A stretch of DNA of 64,000 nucleotides, taken from NCBI GenBank assembly GCA_964637515.1, contig CAZWUI010000001.1, positions 62,001 to 126,000 on the forward strand, read 5' to 3'. Shown here one piece after another: positions 53,533 to 61,391 of the stretch. Position 1 is the first letter of the stretch, and every line of letters begins with the position of its first letter. This DNA is from RGIG4097 sp964637515 (GTDB lineage: Bacteria; Bacillota; Clostridia; Christensenellales; CAG-917). The notes beneath the pieces were generated by a model, which had not been told where the DNA came from, did no database searches, and worked only from the letters and a program-made list of their open reading frames with translations. The position numbers and the translations under genes are program-made.

Positions 53533-54506
53533 CGCATAAGCCCCCATGCGAGCGTGAATGCAGTCGCCGCTACGCCGACCGCAACCGTGATATAGAATAG
53601 CGCACTTTTATATATAGGACGTGCGCCAACGTCCCCACCTGCGAAAAGGGCGTCTTCAAGTCTACCCTCCGCGACCGCATCTTTACGCATACGGTAAAAC
53701 AGCAACACCATAACCCCCACCGCTACAACCGCAAGAATTGCACCAACGACGTAGCCGAAAAGGGAGCCGTACAACCAGTCCGAAATCTTCCCCATAAACG
53801 AGAGCCAACCGCCCGTGTAATCCCCATATCCCCAAAGCACTGAAACGGCGTTGTTGAGGAAGTGGACGAGCATAGCGGGGAAAATCGAACCGCTGTAATA
53901 GACGATAAGCGCAATCACAAGTCCGTCGAAAAAGGTGTACCCGGTTTGGCGGATATTTTGATGCATGAGCGAGAAGAGCAAGGCGGACAACAAAACCACC
54001 TTCCAACCACTGTCGCGGTAGCACGCAAAGAGAAGCCCCCTGTGCGTAAACTCTTCAAAGACCGCGGGGAGCAAAGCCGTCAACGCAAGTTCCGATATTA
54101 GCACCCCTACGGACGTATATTCAGTCTGACTCGACGAGTAGACAAAACCTATTTGACGGAGCACCATAGACCAAAAAACCGAGAGCATAGTCGCAAGATA
54201 TATCATTGCAACACCAATGCCAAAAGAACGCAATAAATCGCGAAAAGACGGTTTCTTGAAGTTAAATTCGTATAATAAAGTGCCGATTGTGTGATTTGAC
54301 GGTTTTGAGCGAAGAAGATACCAAAGCGAAAAAGGCACCACTCCAAAGCATATAAGTTGCACGATACAAGTGAAGAAAACGCTACTGTCCGCACCCATTT
54401 TTTCGGGCAAATTTTCACCTATCGCCACCCTTAATAATAGAGTGAATACGATGACTATAAGGTAGGTTATTTCACCGACCGTCCGTTTTGAAAGCGTTCT
54501 CGTCAT
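53529..54506 (-). CDS. CPBP-family intramembrane protease, second copy
   Basis: 325 residues; start chosen at 54506, overlapping the previous gene by four bases. About eight transmembrane helices. The CPBP (Abi/CAAX protease) motifs are present: EEFTHRG (Glu151, Glu152, Arg156), MHQNIRQ (His182) and LVHFLNN (His215, Asn219), the residues expected to form the glutamate-type active site. Substrates are unknown. It is paralogous in layout to the gene before it, though the sequences have diverged strongly outside the motifs. Confidence 0.87.
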   Translation of the reverse strand: MTRTLSKRTVGEITYLIVIVFTLLLRVAIGENLPEKMGADSSVFFTCIVQLICFGVVPFSLWYLLRSKPSNHTIGTLLYEFNFKKPSFRDLLRSFGIGVAMIYLATMLSVFWSMVLRQIGFVYSSSQTEYTSVGVLISELALTALLPAVFEEFTHRGLLFACYRDSGWKVVLLSALLFSLMHQNIRQTGYTFFDGLVIALIVYYSGSIFPAMLVHFLNNAVSVLWGYGDYTGGWLSFMGKISDWLYGSLFGYVVGAILAVVAVGVMVLLFYRMRKDAVAEGRLEDALFAGGDVGARPIYKSALFYITVAVGVAATAFTLAWGLMR

Positions 54507-55600
54507 AGCAAATTCAAAAGGAAATTCAACGCCCAATAGAATGCGGCAAAACCGATTGAAATCCATACGTTAGGCATACGTTGCGCCTTTCCGAAACACT
54601 CGACTCCCGCCGATTCATAAAGGGTGTAGTAGACTTTTTTCCAACCGTGTTTCGTGAACAACGAGCGGATAAATCGCGCGCAATTAAGGATGAAATTCGA
54701 CCTGTTTTTCGCAGGTGCGTCGTAGGTCACCGTGATGGTGTAGTCGCCGTAGTCCACCTTGTTTTCATACAAACTGAACTCTGCGTTTTTGCCCTTGCCG
54801 ATTCTATAGTAGGCATACAACAATATCGCAAGAAGAAAGAGTCCGACCACTACGCTGACCGTCCCCGTCAGGAAATTCCAATAGCCTAAATCCGCTACGA
54901 TTTGATCCACTTCGGGAACGTAGGCAGTCACGGTGAGCGTGATGAAGTTGTTGAGAAAATGCACTATCATACACGGCACGATAGAGCCGGACAGAATGAA
55001 CAACAACGCAAGCACGATACCCAGCCCGAATTGATGCACGGTTTGCATGGGGTTTGCGTGCATAAGGCTGAACAAAAGTGCTGAAATAAAGATGCCAAAA
55101 GTTATATCTCTCGTGTTGAGACCGCCGCCGAGAAGCATACCCCTACACACGATTTCTTCGCCGATTGCGGGCAAAATAGCCATGCAGAGAAGAGCAAGGA
55201 AATATACGCCGACAGACGTGAAATTGATGGTTATCACGCTCGTCACGGGATAGCCTATGACCGCCAAGAATTGCAAGAATAGCAATGCGAGCGGATAAAA
55301 CACGAGAATGGTGCAAAACGCTATCGGGAAAAGCAAGAGATATTGATAAGGATTTTTGGAGGGTTTCAACTTCACAACCGAAACAAAATCCGCCTTTCTC
55401 ACGTGGCAATACACGACGGATATGCCGACAAAAGCAAGTTCCATGACGAAATAGTTCACCCAATTCGCCGCGTCAACTCCCGCAAACGCACCTGTCCTAC
55501 CATGAAGAATATAGTAGAAAACAGTGGAGAGCAAGGACGCTCCGCACACCGCTATAAGATAGGACGCACCGCTTTCGTTTGCATTCAGTCTATTTTTCAT
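54503..55600 (-). CDS. CPBP-family intramembrane protease, first copy
   Basis: 365 residues; start at 55600, overlapping walJ by four bases. Eight or so transmembrane helices with the catalytic motifs GEEIVCRG (Glu148, Glu149, Arg153), LMHANPMQ and IVHFLNN. A charged C-terminal cytoplasmic segment (about 280-345) is followed by a final hydrophobic helix. Such enzymes cleave prenylated or leader peptides or act in immunity; here the position between walJ and rlmH suggests housekeeping envelope proteolysis. Confidence 0.87.
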   Translation of the reverse strand: MKNRLNANESGASYLIAVCGASLLSTVFYYILHGRTGAFAGVDAANWVNYFVMELAFVGISVVYCHVRKADFVSVVKLKPSKNPYQYLLLFPIAFCTILVFYPLALLFLQFLAVIGYPVTSVITINFTSVGVYFLALLCMAILPAIGEEIVCRGMLLGGGLNTRDITFGIFISALLFSLMHANPMQTVHQFGLGIVLALLFILSGSIVPCMIVHFLNNFITLTVTAYVPEVDQIVADLGYWNFLTGTVSVVVGLFLLAILLYAYYRIGKGKNAEFSLYENKVDYGDYTITVTYDAPAKNRSNFILNCARFIRSLFTKHGWKKVYYTLYESAGVECFGKAQRMPNVWISIGFAAFYWALNFLLNLL

Positions 55601-56373
55601 TTCGCCTCTACAATTTCTCCTATTTCGTGTTGAAGTGCGATTTTCACACATATATCCGCACCGTGAGAGTCGAGTTTGCCCTTGACCGCTCCGAGCGCAA
55701 GTTCGGGTAGATTGTTATTCTCGCTGATATGCCCGAGAATCAAGGTTTGCACTTTCGTACCTATCAGGTTTTCCGCCATAATTGCGGAAGAGTCGTTGCT
55801 CAAATGCCCGAGATTGCCGAGAATACGCTTTTTGAGTGCGGGAGTGTAACTCCCGTTTTTGAGCATATCGACGTCGTAATTGGATTCGAGCAACACGACT
55901 TCGCTGTTTTTGATATTGTTCAACACTCCCCTAATGGGAATGCCCATATCTGTTGCGACACTCACGCTGCGTCCGCCGTTTGAGAAGGTGTATCCCAAAG
56001 GGTACGCCGCATCGTGCGGTATGCGGAAGGGAGTGACGGATATATCCCCTATCGAAAAGCCGTTTTCATAGAAATCCACGCTACGATAGTTTTTCACTTC
56101 ACCCTGTTTTTTATAGATTGCCTTGACGGTTTCGCCGTGTGCGTAGAGCGGGACTATGGGATTGATTTTCGGAATAGCGTAAATGTGGTCGCTATGCTCG
56201 TGGGTTACGACGACTCCGCTCAAATCGTTTAGAGTCAATCCCACGGTGCGCAAACCTTCTTTAATACGCGCGCACGACACCCCCGCATCGCAGAGAATTG
56301 CCGTGTTGTCCGTCATGATGAGTGTTGAATTGCCCTTGCTACCGCTGGCAATAGGCAAGATTTTTATTCCCAT
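55597..56373 (-). CDS. walJ: WalJ/YycJ-type metallo-beta-lactamase-fold hydrolase
   Basis: 258 residues. MGIKILPIASGSKGNSTLI at the N-terminus and THEHSDH (His58, His60, Asp62, His63) are the hallmark of the YycJ/WalJ group, with IPHDAAYPLGY, ATDMG and LGHISENNN supplying the other metal ligands. It is a likely nuclease linked to cell-wall and replication control in Bacillus and Streptococcus relatives. The walRK two-component genes are not next to it. It starts a five-gene operon (walJ, two CPBP, rlmH, tadA) in which the first four genes overlap by ATGA. Confidence 0.92.
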   Translation of the reverse strand: MGIKILPIASGSKGNSTLIMTDNTAILCDAGVSCARIKEGLRTVGLTLNDLSGVVVTHEHSDHIYAIPKINPIVPLYAHGETVKAIYKKQGEVKNYRSVDFYENGFSIGDISVTPFRIPHDAAYPLGYTFSNGGRSVSVATDMGIPIRGVLNNIKNSEVVLLESNYDVDMLKNGSYTPALKKRILGNLGHLSNDSSAIMAENLIGTKVQTLILGHISENNNLPELALGAVKGKLDSHGADICVKIALQHEIGEIVEAK

Positions 56374-56419
56374 TGTTACCGTTGAAGTAAACTTACCTTT
56401 TGAAGTTTAATCTATCGTT

Positions 56420-56448
56420 AAAAAGACGCGCGCCCTTTTGGGCGCGGT
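56420..56448 (-). terminator. Intrinsic terminator ending the glnS operon
   Basis: CGCGCCC/GGGCGCG stem with AAAA loop, followed on the minus strand by CGTCTTTTTAAC; just after the stop at 56452 and before walJ. Confidence 0.87.
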
Positions 56449-56451
56449 CGA

Positions 56452-57300
56452 TTAAATCATGTCGTTGTAGTATCCGACTGACTTTGATTTCGTTTGTTTC
56501 TTGTCCGACTTGCCTAGCGCAATCGCGATAATGACGGAAAGAATAAACCCTATCGTTGCAAGACCGCATACGACGATTGCACCTTTATCCTGCGCAAGCA
56601 CGAAGTCGTTCGCGATGATGCGATAGATGAGTCCCGCATCGACCGTCGCCGCAGAGCAAAGGAACAATACGGTTGCGAATGCGGACGGCAGTTTCCCCGC
56701 AAAGAAAGAGATGAGAGTGACTATCACGCATATTGCGGCGAAACACGCACCGATGATATAAAGAAGTGCGATTGCAAGGTTTTGCGGAGCAGTTCCGCCC
56801 ACCCATGCAGAGATAATGCCGATGACGTCGAAGTCGGAGAAATCGAATCCGAACACCACGGGTTTGAAATGCGCAAGCAAGAAGCATACGACGGTGAGTG
56901 CGGAGAAAATGAACAAGAACAAAGATGCGACTCTTGCCTTACCCTTGCCTGATTTTGCCTTGTCCGTAGCGTGCGCACGCGTTTCTTCCATATCCGAAAC
57001 ACTGTCGCCGTAGAAGTCGTTTTGGGGTTTTGCGCCGTCGGTGCGCAAGACGTCGCTATCCTGCGTCATATAAGGCACGACCGCAAGAGGCACGATTATG
57101 GGTTGAAGTTGTACGGTGTTGTGTTTCGGCGCAACGATAGGCACGGGACCGCCCATTCCAACGGGTTTCATAACCGTAGTTTCCATACCTGCGTCGGGCT
57201 GAGGAGAGCCGTACGCTTCGCTTTCATACATTACTTCTTCGGGTTGAAGATTTTTTTCTACCTCTGGGGTGAATTTTTGCACGTTATCTTTTTTAGCCAT
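56452..57300 (-). CDS. Membrane protein of the zinc-ribbon cluster, unknown function
   Basis: 282 residues, ATG after AAGGAG. Residues 1-120 are soluble, Pro/Val-rich and partly disordered (MKPVGMGGPVPIVAPKHN, VVPYMTQDSDV), then four transmembrane helices (SLFLFIFSALTVVCFLLAH, NLAIALLYIIGACFAAICVI, AFATVLFLCSAATVDAGLIY, GAIVVCGLATIGFILSVIIA) and a basic tail. I recognise no family. The VPYMTQD motif recurs as VPYVTQD in the zinc-ribbon protein two genes upstream, which ties the three products together. Last gene of the operon. Confidence 0.7.
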   Translation of the reverse strand: MAKKDNVQKFTPEVEKNLQPEEVMYESEAYGSPQPDAGMETTVMKPVGMGGPVPIVAPKHNTVQLQPIIVPLAVVPYMTQDSDVLRTDGAKPQNDFYGDSVSDMEETRAHATDKAKSGKGKARVASLFLFIFSALTVVCFLLAHFKPVVFGFDFSDFDVIGIISAWVGGTAPQNLAIALLYIIGACFAAICVIVTLISFFAGKLPSAFATVLFLCSAATVDAGLIYRIIANDFVLAQDKGAIVVCGLATIGFILSVIIAIALGKSDKKQTKSKSVGYYNDMI

Positions 57301-57316
57301 AAGTTTCTCCTTAAAC

Positions 57317-58051
57317 TCAACGTGTATATCCCGACTTGTCGGGGTTGATGAAAGAGCAGATGACGCTCATTATTATTCCGAATACCGCAGTCACAAACAG
57401 AGTGAACCATTCGCTCGTTGCGTAGCCGTGAATTACGTCTTGCATAAAGTCGATTTTGCCGATTCCGAGAGAGTCCGCACCGACTAGTGCAATCACGAAA
57501 AGTATCGCGACGAAAATGAAATACAATACCGAACATGCCGTGTATTTTCTCACTTTCACCGCACCGCATATTCCCGTCAACGATTTCACTATATTGGCGA
57601 GAACGAAAAGCAGTCCGACCGCAAGAATAAGATCGGGGACTATGAGTGCAAAATTTCCGCCGCTTGTCGCAAAATCAACGATATGTCCTATCGCATTGTA
57701 GTCGTCAAGCACATACTTGAAGGGCAAGAAGTCGATTTTCACGCCGAATACCGCAAACAAATACGGCAAAACAACGATTGCCTCTGTCAAAAGCATCAGA
57801 AGTCCGCATATGAAATTTTTACCGCGTTTGCGACGTTTCCAGGTTTTCCCGACGTCCTTTGCTTTGGGTTGAAAGTCGTCAACGGTGGAATAGTCTTGAC
57901 TTACGTCTTGCGGTTCGTCGATTTCAAGGGACGGACGCAACACGAAATCCTGCCTAACCGACGGCAGTTGATTCACGTCGTTTCCGCGCATGGGAGTCGG
58001 CGCAAGCCTAATCCCCATATCATCGACTTTTTTTGCTTTGGATTTTTCCAT
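57317..58051 (-). CDS. Membrane protein of the zinc-ribbon cluster, unknown function
   Basis: 244 residues; the ATG at 58051 lies one base after the upstream stop. Like its downstream neighbour it has a soluble N-terminal part (about 1-80, with PQDVSQDYSTVDDF and a basic KTWKRRKRGKN patch) followed by four transmembrane helices, two of them FICGLLMLLTEAIVVLPYLF and ACSVLYFIFVAILFVIALVG. No recognised family. Placement between a zinc-ribbon protein and another four-helix protein suggests a complex. Confidence 0.7.
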   Translation of the reverse strand: MEKSKAKKVDDMGIRLAPTPMRGNDVNQLPSVRQDFVLRPSLEIDEPQDVSQDYSTVDDFQPKAKDVGKTWKRRKRGKNFICGLLMLLTEAIVVLPYLFAVFGVKIDFLPFKYVLDDYNAIGHIVDFATSGGNFALIVPDLILAVGLLFVLANIVKSLTGICGAVKVRKYTACSVLYFIFVAILFVIALVGADSLGIGKIDFMQDVIHGYATSEWFTLFVTAVFGIIMSVICSFINPDKSGYTR

Positions 58052-58052
58052 A

Positions 58053-59219
58053 CTAAATCTTCTTATCCGATTTTGCAGGTGCAGTCTGCACGGGTTTCGC
58101 AACGGGTGTCACCGAGACGTCCGCCGGGGTGTATTGCATAAGGGGTTGATCCTGCGTCACGTAAGGCACAAACGCTACAGGTTGCACGATGGGAGGCATT
58201 TGATAAGGCTCTCCCGTTTCCTTGTTGTAGAGCACCGGGGGTGCGTAAGGATATTGAGGCGCGGCGTACGCTTGGGGCGGATACGCGGGATAGGGCGCAT
58301 AGGGATAACCGTTCGGGAATTGGTTGGGTTGCGTGAAGTTGTTTTGTTCTTCCGTCTTGGGTTTCTCTATGGTCTTGGTTTGCGCCTTTTCAAACTCTTT
58401 GCCCGCAAACTCGTCGAAAGTGGGAGTCTTGGGAGTGTCGAGATTGATTTCGTCAACGTGAATTTTCTTCGCCTTGCGTTTCACGGGCGGAGATTGCTTG
58501 ATTTTGCCTTTTGCAAGGAGCAGAGTCGCTCTTGCACGATTGCGTCCGCAATGTAAGCATGCGGTCACGGTGAGCGGATTTATTGTTCCGCAAGCGGGAC
58601 AAACGTAGGTTTCGCTTTCGATTTCGTCCTCGTCGATTTCGGAGTACGGATCAGAATAATAGCCGACGAGTTCTTTGAGATTGACCGCCGCCTTGCGAAG
58701 TTTCGCAACGTCTTCGGATCCCATTTCGTCGATTTTTTCACGATATGCGTCAAGGATTCTCGCTTGTTTGGAGAGTTCCTGATTGGTGCGCTCACGGTAG
58801 TCGTCGACTTCTTGGATGCTCTTCGCCTTGTCGTCGAGCATTTTTGCGCGCTTGTCCGCGATTTCCTTGTCGATACCTTTCATTCTCTCTTTGACGAGAA
58901 GGTCGAGTTTCATCTTCGTCTTTCTCATTTCGATGACGTCAAGGCTATCGTGGGTTTCTTCGTTGCGTTGCAACGGCGCACCGCAAGATACGCAGAATTT
59001 CGCGCCCGGGAGATTTTTCGCACCGCAAATCACGCAGACCGGTTTCGCCAACACGCCAAGTATGTTGCCGCACTTGGCGCAATAACGACTGCCTGCGCTA
59101 TTTTTCGTTCCGCAAGACGGGCATTCGCTTTCGTAGTTGTCCGCTACGTCCGCACCGCACGTGGTGCAGAATGCTTGTCCGGGGACCACTTCGCTTCCGC
59201 AAATTTTACAAGTGAACAT
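58053..59219 (-). CDS. Multi-zinc-ribbon, coiled-coil, Pro/Tyr-rich protein
   Basis: 388 residues, ATG after GAGGAT. Three zinc ribbons occupy the N-terminus (CKICG..CTTCG, CPSCG..CAKCG, CVICG..CVSCG, residues 4-85) and a fourth lies at about 205-225 (CPACG..CLHCG). A charged coiled coil (about 95-195) separates them. The C-terminal third is low-complexity and Pro/Tyr/Ala-rich (NGYPYAPYPAYPPQAYA) and contains VPYVTQD. The ribbons suggest a protein-protein or nucleic-acid scaffold in the cytoplasm; function unknown. It heads the three-gene membrane cluster and follows glnS by 25 bases. Confidence 0.78.
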   Translation of the reverse strand: MFTCKICGSEVVPGQAFCTTCGADVADNYESECPSCGTKNSAGSRYCAKCGNILGVLAKPVCVICGAKNLPGAKFCVSCGAPLQRNEETHDSLDVIEMRKTKMKLDLLVKERMKGIDKEIADKRAKMLDDKAKSIQEVDDYRERTNQELSKQARILDAYREKIDEMGSEDVAKLRKAAVNLKELVGYYSDPYSEIDEDEIESETYVCPACGTINPLTVTACLHCGRNRARATLLLAKGKIKQSPPVKRKAKKIHVDEINLDTPKTPTFDEFAGKEFEKAQTKTIEKPKTEEQNNFTQPNQFPNGYPYAPYPAYPPQAYAAPQYPYAPPVLYNKETGEPYQMPPIVQPVAFVPYVTQDQPLMQYTPADVSVTPVAKPVQTAPAKSDKKI

Positions 59220-59244
59220 AATATCCTCATTTCCGCATAAGCGG

Positions 59245-60876
59245 TTATTTTGCTTTGTAACTGTCTTTCAGTCCGACGATTGAATTATATTCTTCGCCGT
59301 CCACGTTTCTCTTGATGAAGTAGCCTTCTCTCAAGAATTGGAATCTATCTCCCGCCTTGGCGTCTTTCAAGAAACTTTCCGCCTTGCCGTTGAGCACGGT
59401 GAGAGAGTTGGGATTGACTCTGTCCATATAGTCTTCGGGACCATCGATTATCAAATAATCGAACATATTGAGTTTGACGTCGATAGAGTCGTTTGCATTC
59501 ACCCAATGTATCGTGCCTTTGACTTTGATATTCGCGCCTTCTTCTCCCGACTTCGTGCCTTCGAGATAATCCACGTGCACCGCGACGACGTTTCCGTTAT
59601 CGTCAAGGTCGCAACTCTTATACTTCACGACGTATGCGCCTTTGAGTCGCACGATTCCGTCGGGTTTGAGCCTGAAGAATTTCGGGGGCGGATTGAGTTC
59701 GAAGTCGCTCTCTTCGATATAAAGTTCCTTTGAGAAAGTCGCGACGTGGTTGCCTGCGCCTTCTTGTTGGGGGTTGTTTTCGATGAAACAATCTTCCGTC
59801 TTTCCGTCGGGATAGTTGTCAACGATGAGTTTCAGGGGCTTCGTGACGACCATTGCTCTCGTTGCGTTTTGGTTGAGATTTTCTCTCACGCAGTGTTCGA
59901 GAATGGCAATATCCACTTCGCTATCCGCTTTCGACACGCCTATACGAGAACAGAAATCTCTGACTGCTTCGGGGGGATAACCCCTTTCTCTGATACCGCT
60001 CAAGGTGGAAAGACGAGGATCGTTCCAACCCCACACGATACCCTCGTCAACAAGGCGTTTGATGAAACGTTTGCTCATGACGGTGTGAGTCAGGTTGAGT
60101 CTTGCGAACTCTATCTGGCGGGGACGAGGCGCGGGGAATCCGCAATTCTCGGTGACCCAGTCGTAAAGAGGTCTGTGGTTTTCAAATTCAAGGGAGCAAA
60201 GGGAGTGCGTGATCCCTTCGACCGCATCTTCGATGGGGTGCGCGAAGTCGTACATAGGATAGATAACCCATTCGCTACCCGTGTGCGGATGCTCTGCGTG
60301 GCAAATACGATATATGACGGGATCGCGCATATTGATATTGGGGGAAGCCATATCGATCTTCGCACGCAAAACTCTTGCGCCGTCTTCAAATTCGCCCGCT
60401 TTCATACGCTCGAACAAATCGAGATTTTCTTCCACCGAACGATTGCGATAAGGGCTTTCCTTGCCCGCTTCGGTGAGAGTGCCTCTCGTTTGACGGATTT
60501 CTTCCGCGGTCAAGTCGCATACGTACGCCTTTCCGTCGCGGATGAGTTTCAACGCACATTCGTACATTTTGCCGAAATAGTCGGATGCGTTCAACACTCT
60601 GTCCCACTTGAAACCGAGCCATGCGATGTCTTCTTTGATAGACTCCATATACTCGACGTCTTCTTTTGCGGGATTTGTGTCGTCGAAGCGCAGATTGCAT
60701 TCGCCGTTATATTTTTCTTTCATACCGAAGTTGATGCAAAGAGCCTTTGCGTGTCCGATATGGAGATAGCCGTTGGGTTCAGGAGGGAATCTGGTGATGA
60801 TTTTGTTCATCTTCCCCGCCGCCAACTCTTCGTCGATGATGTCTTCGATAAAGTTTCTTGAAGTGATTTCTTCCAT
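59245..60876 (-). CDS. glnS: Glutaminyl-tRNA synthetase
   Basis: 543 residues; the ATG at 60876 is eight bases after AAGGA and overlaps the stop of the upstream gene, while an ATG two codons earlier is too near the site. Class I synthetase: PPEPNGYLHIGHAKALCIN (HIGH motif), NLRFDDTNPAKED, and VMSKRFIKRL (KMSKS equivalent), then the two anticodon-binding beta barrels (VVKYKSCDLDDNGNVV to the end). It charges tRNA-Gln directly. Many Bacillota lack GlnRS and use GatCAB instead, so its presence is informative about the lineage. No T-box leader is seen. Confidence 0.96.
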   Translation of the reverse strand: MEEITSRNFIEDIIDEELAAGKMNKIITRFPPEPNGYLHIGHAKALCINFGMKEKYNGECNLRFDDTNPAKEDVEYMESIKEDIAWLGFKWDRVLNASDYFGKMYECALKLIRDGKAYVCDLTAEEIRQTRGTLTEAGKESPYRNRSVEENLDLFERMKAGEFEDGARVLRAKIDMASPNINMRDPVIYRICHAEHPHTGSEWVIYPMYDFAHPIEDAVEGITHSLCSLEFENHRPLYDWVTENCGFPAPRPRQIEFARLNLTHTVMSKRFIKRLVDEGIVWGWNDPRLSTLSGIRERGYPPEAVRDFCSRIGVSKADSEVDIAILEHCVRENLNQNATRAMVVTKPLKLIVDNYPDGKTEDCFIENNPQQEGAGNHVATFSKELYIEESDFELNPPPKFFRLKPDGIVRLKGAYVVKYKSCDLDDNGNVVAVHVDYLEGTKSGEEGANIKVKGTIHWVNANDSIDVKLNMFDYLIIDGPEDYMDRVNPNSLTVLNGKAESFLKDAKAGDRFQFLREGYFIKRNVDGEEYNSIVGLKDSYKAK

Positions 60877-61247
60877 TAGCATATTCCTTTACAACTGCCG
60901 TGCAGATTGATTTCGTTCGTCATAACGCTCATACCCTCTCCGTCCTCAACGAAACCATACGGCTTCAACTCGTCGTGCAGTCCTTTTATCGCAAGGCGGA
61001 CGGGCGCGCCGATTTTGAGTTTGTAGAAAATTGCGTGGATGAAAAAGGTCTTATCCCCTATTTCCACTCCGTCCTTGAATTTGACAAGGTCGATAACCGC
61101 GCAATCGTCGAAGCGTAGTCTTATCAGTCCGACAACTCGTCCGTCGTCGAGAAACAAAAAATTGCATCCGACGGGGGGAATGTCTAAACCAAGGACTGCA
61201 TATGCGTCCGTGAGCGTGTTATCTTGTGCGTACGCGAGCGTTAACAT
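60876..61247 (-). CDS. Small GNAT-like protein
   Basis: 123 residues. The pattern NFLFLDDGRVVGLIRLRF followed by a strand, an amphipathic helix and the C-terminal YGFVEDGEGMSVM resembles the core of Gcn5-type N-acetyltransferases, but the protein is short and the acetyl-CoA loop (RxxGxG/A) is not clear, so activity is doubtful. The C-terminus has two Cys (LHGSCKGIC). Its stop codon overlaps the glnS start (TAATG), so translation is coupled. It is first in the operon and its promoter directly abuts the ATG. Confidence 0.65.
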   Translation of the reverse strand: MLTLAYAQDNTLTDAYAVLGLDIPPVGCNFLFLDDGRVVGLIRLRFDDCAVIDLVKFKDGVEIGDKTFFIHAIFYKLKIGAPVRLAIKGLHDELKPYGFVEDGEGMSVMTNEINLHGSCKGIC

Positions 61248-61256
61248 AGTATTATG

Positions 61257-61285
61257 ATTTTAATGCTTTTATCTATCTTTGTCAA
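61257..61285 (-). promoter_or_regulatory. Promoter of the GNAT-glnS operon, leaderless type
   Basis: Minus strand TTGACA (61280-61285), 17 bases, TAAAAT (61257-61262), then nine bases and the ATG at 61247; no ribosome binding site. Confidence 0.75.
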
Positions 61286-61353
61286 CGGCAAAAATCATAA
61301 TAGTGGAATTGGGTGCCGCAAAATCATAAAAAATCCATTGTGTACAAATTGTT

Positions 61354-61382
61354 TTGCATTTATCCCGAAGTCGTGTTATAAT
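61354..61382 (+). promoter_or_regulatory. Promoter of ecfA-ecfT, leaderless type
   Basis: TTGCAT (61354-61359), 17 bases, perfect TATAAT (61377-61382), then CACCGCGTT and the ATG at 61392; no ribosome binding site. Confidence 0.75.
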
Positions 61383-61391
61383 CACCGCGTT

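Noticed and set aside
59746..60861. 371-codon plus-strand open frame
   Set aside because: Antisense to glnS, which has full synthetase motifs.
61254..61391. 46-codon N-terminal extension of the ecfA frame
   Set aside because: The extension covers the promoter (61354-61382) and does not resemble ABC proteins; the domain starts at 61392.
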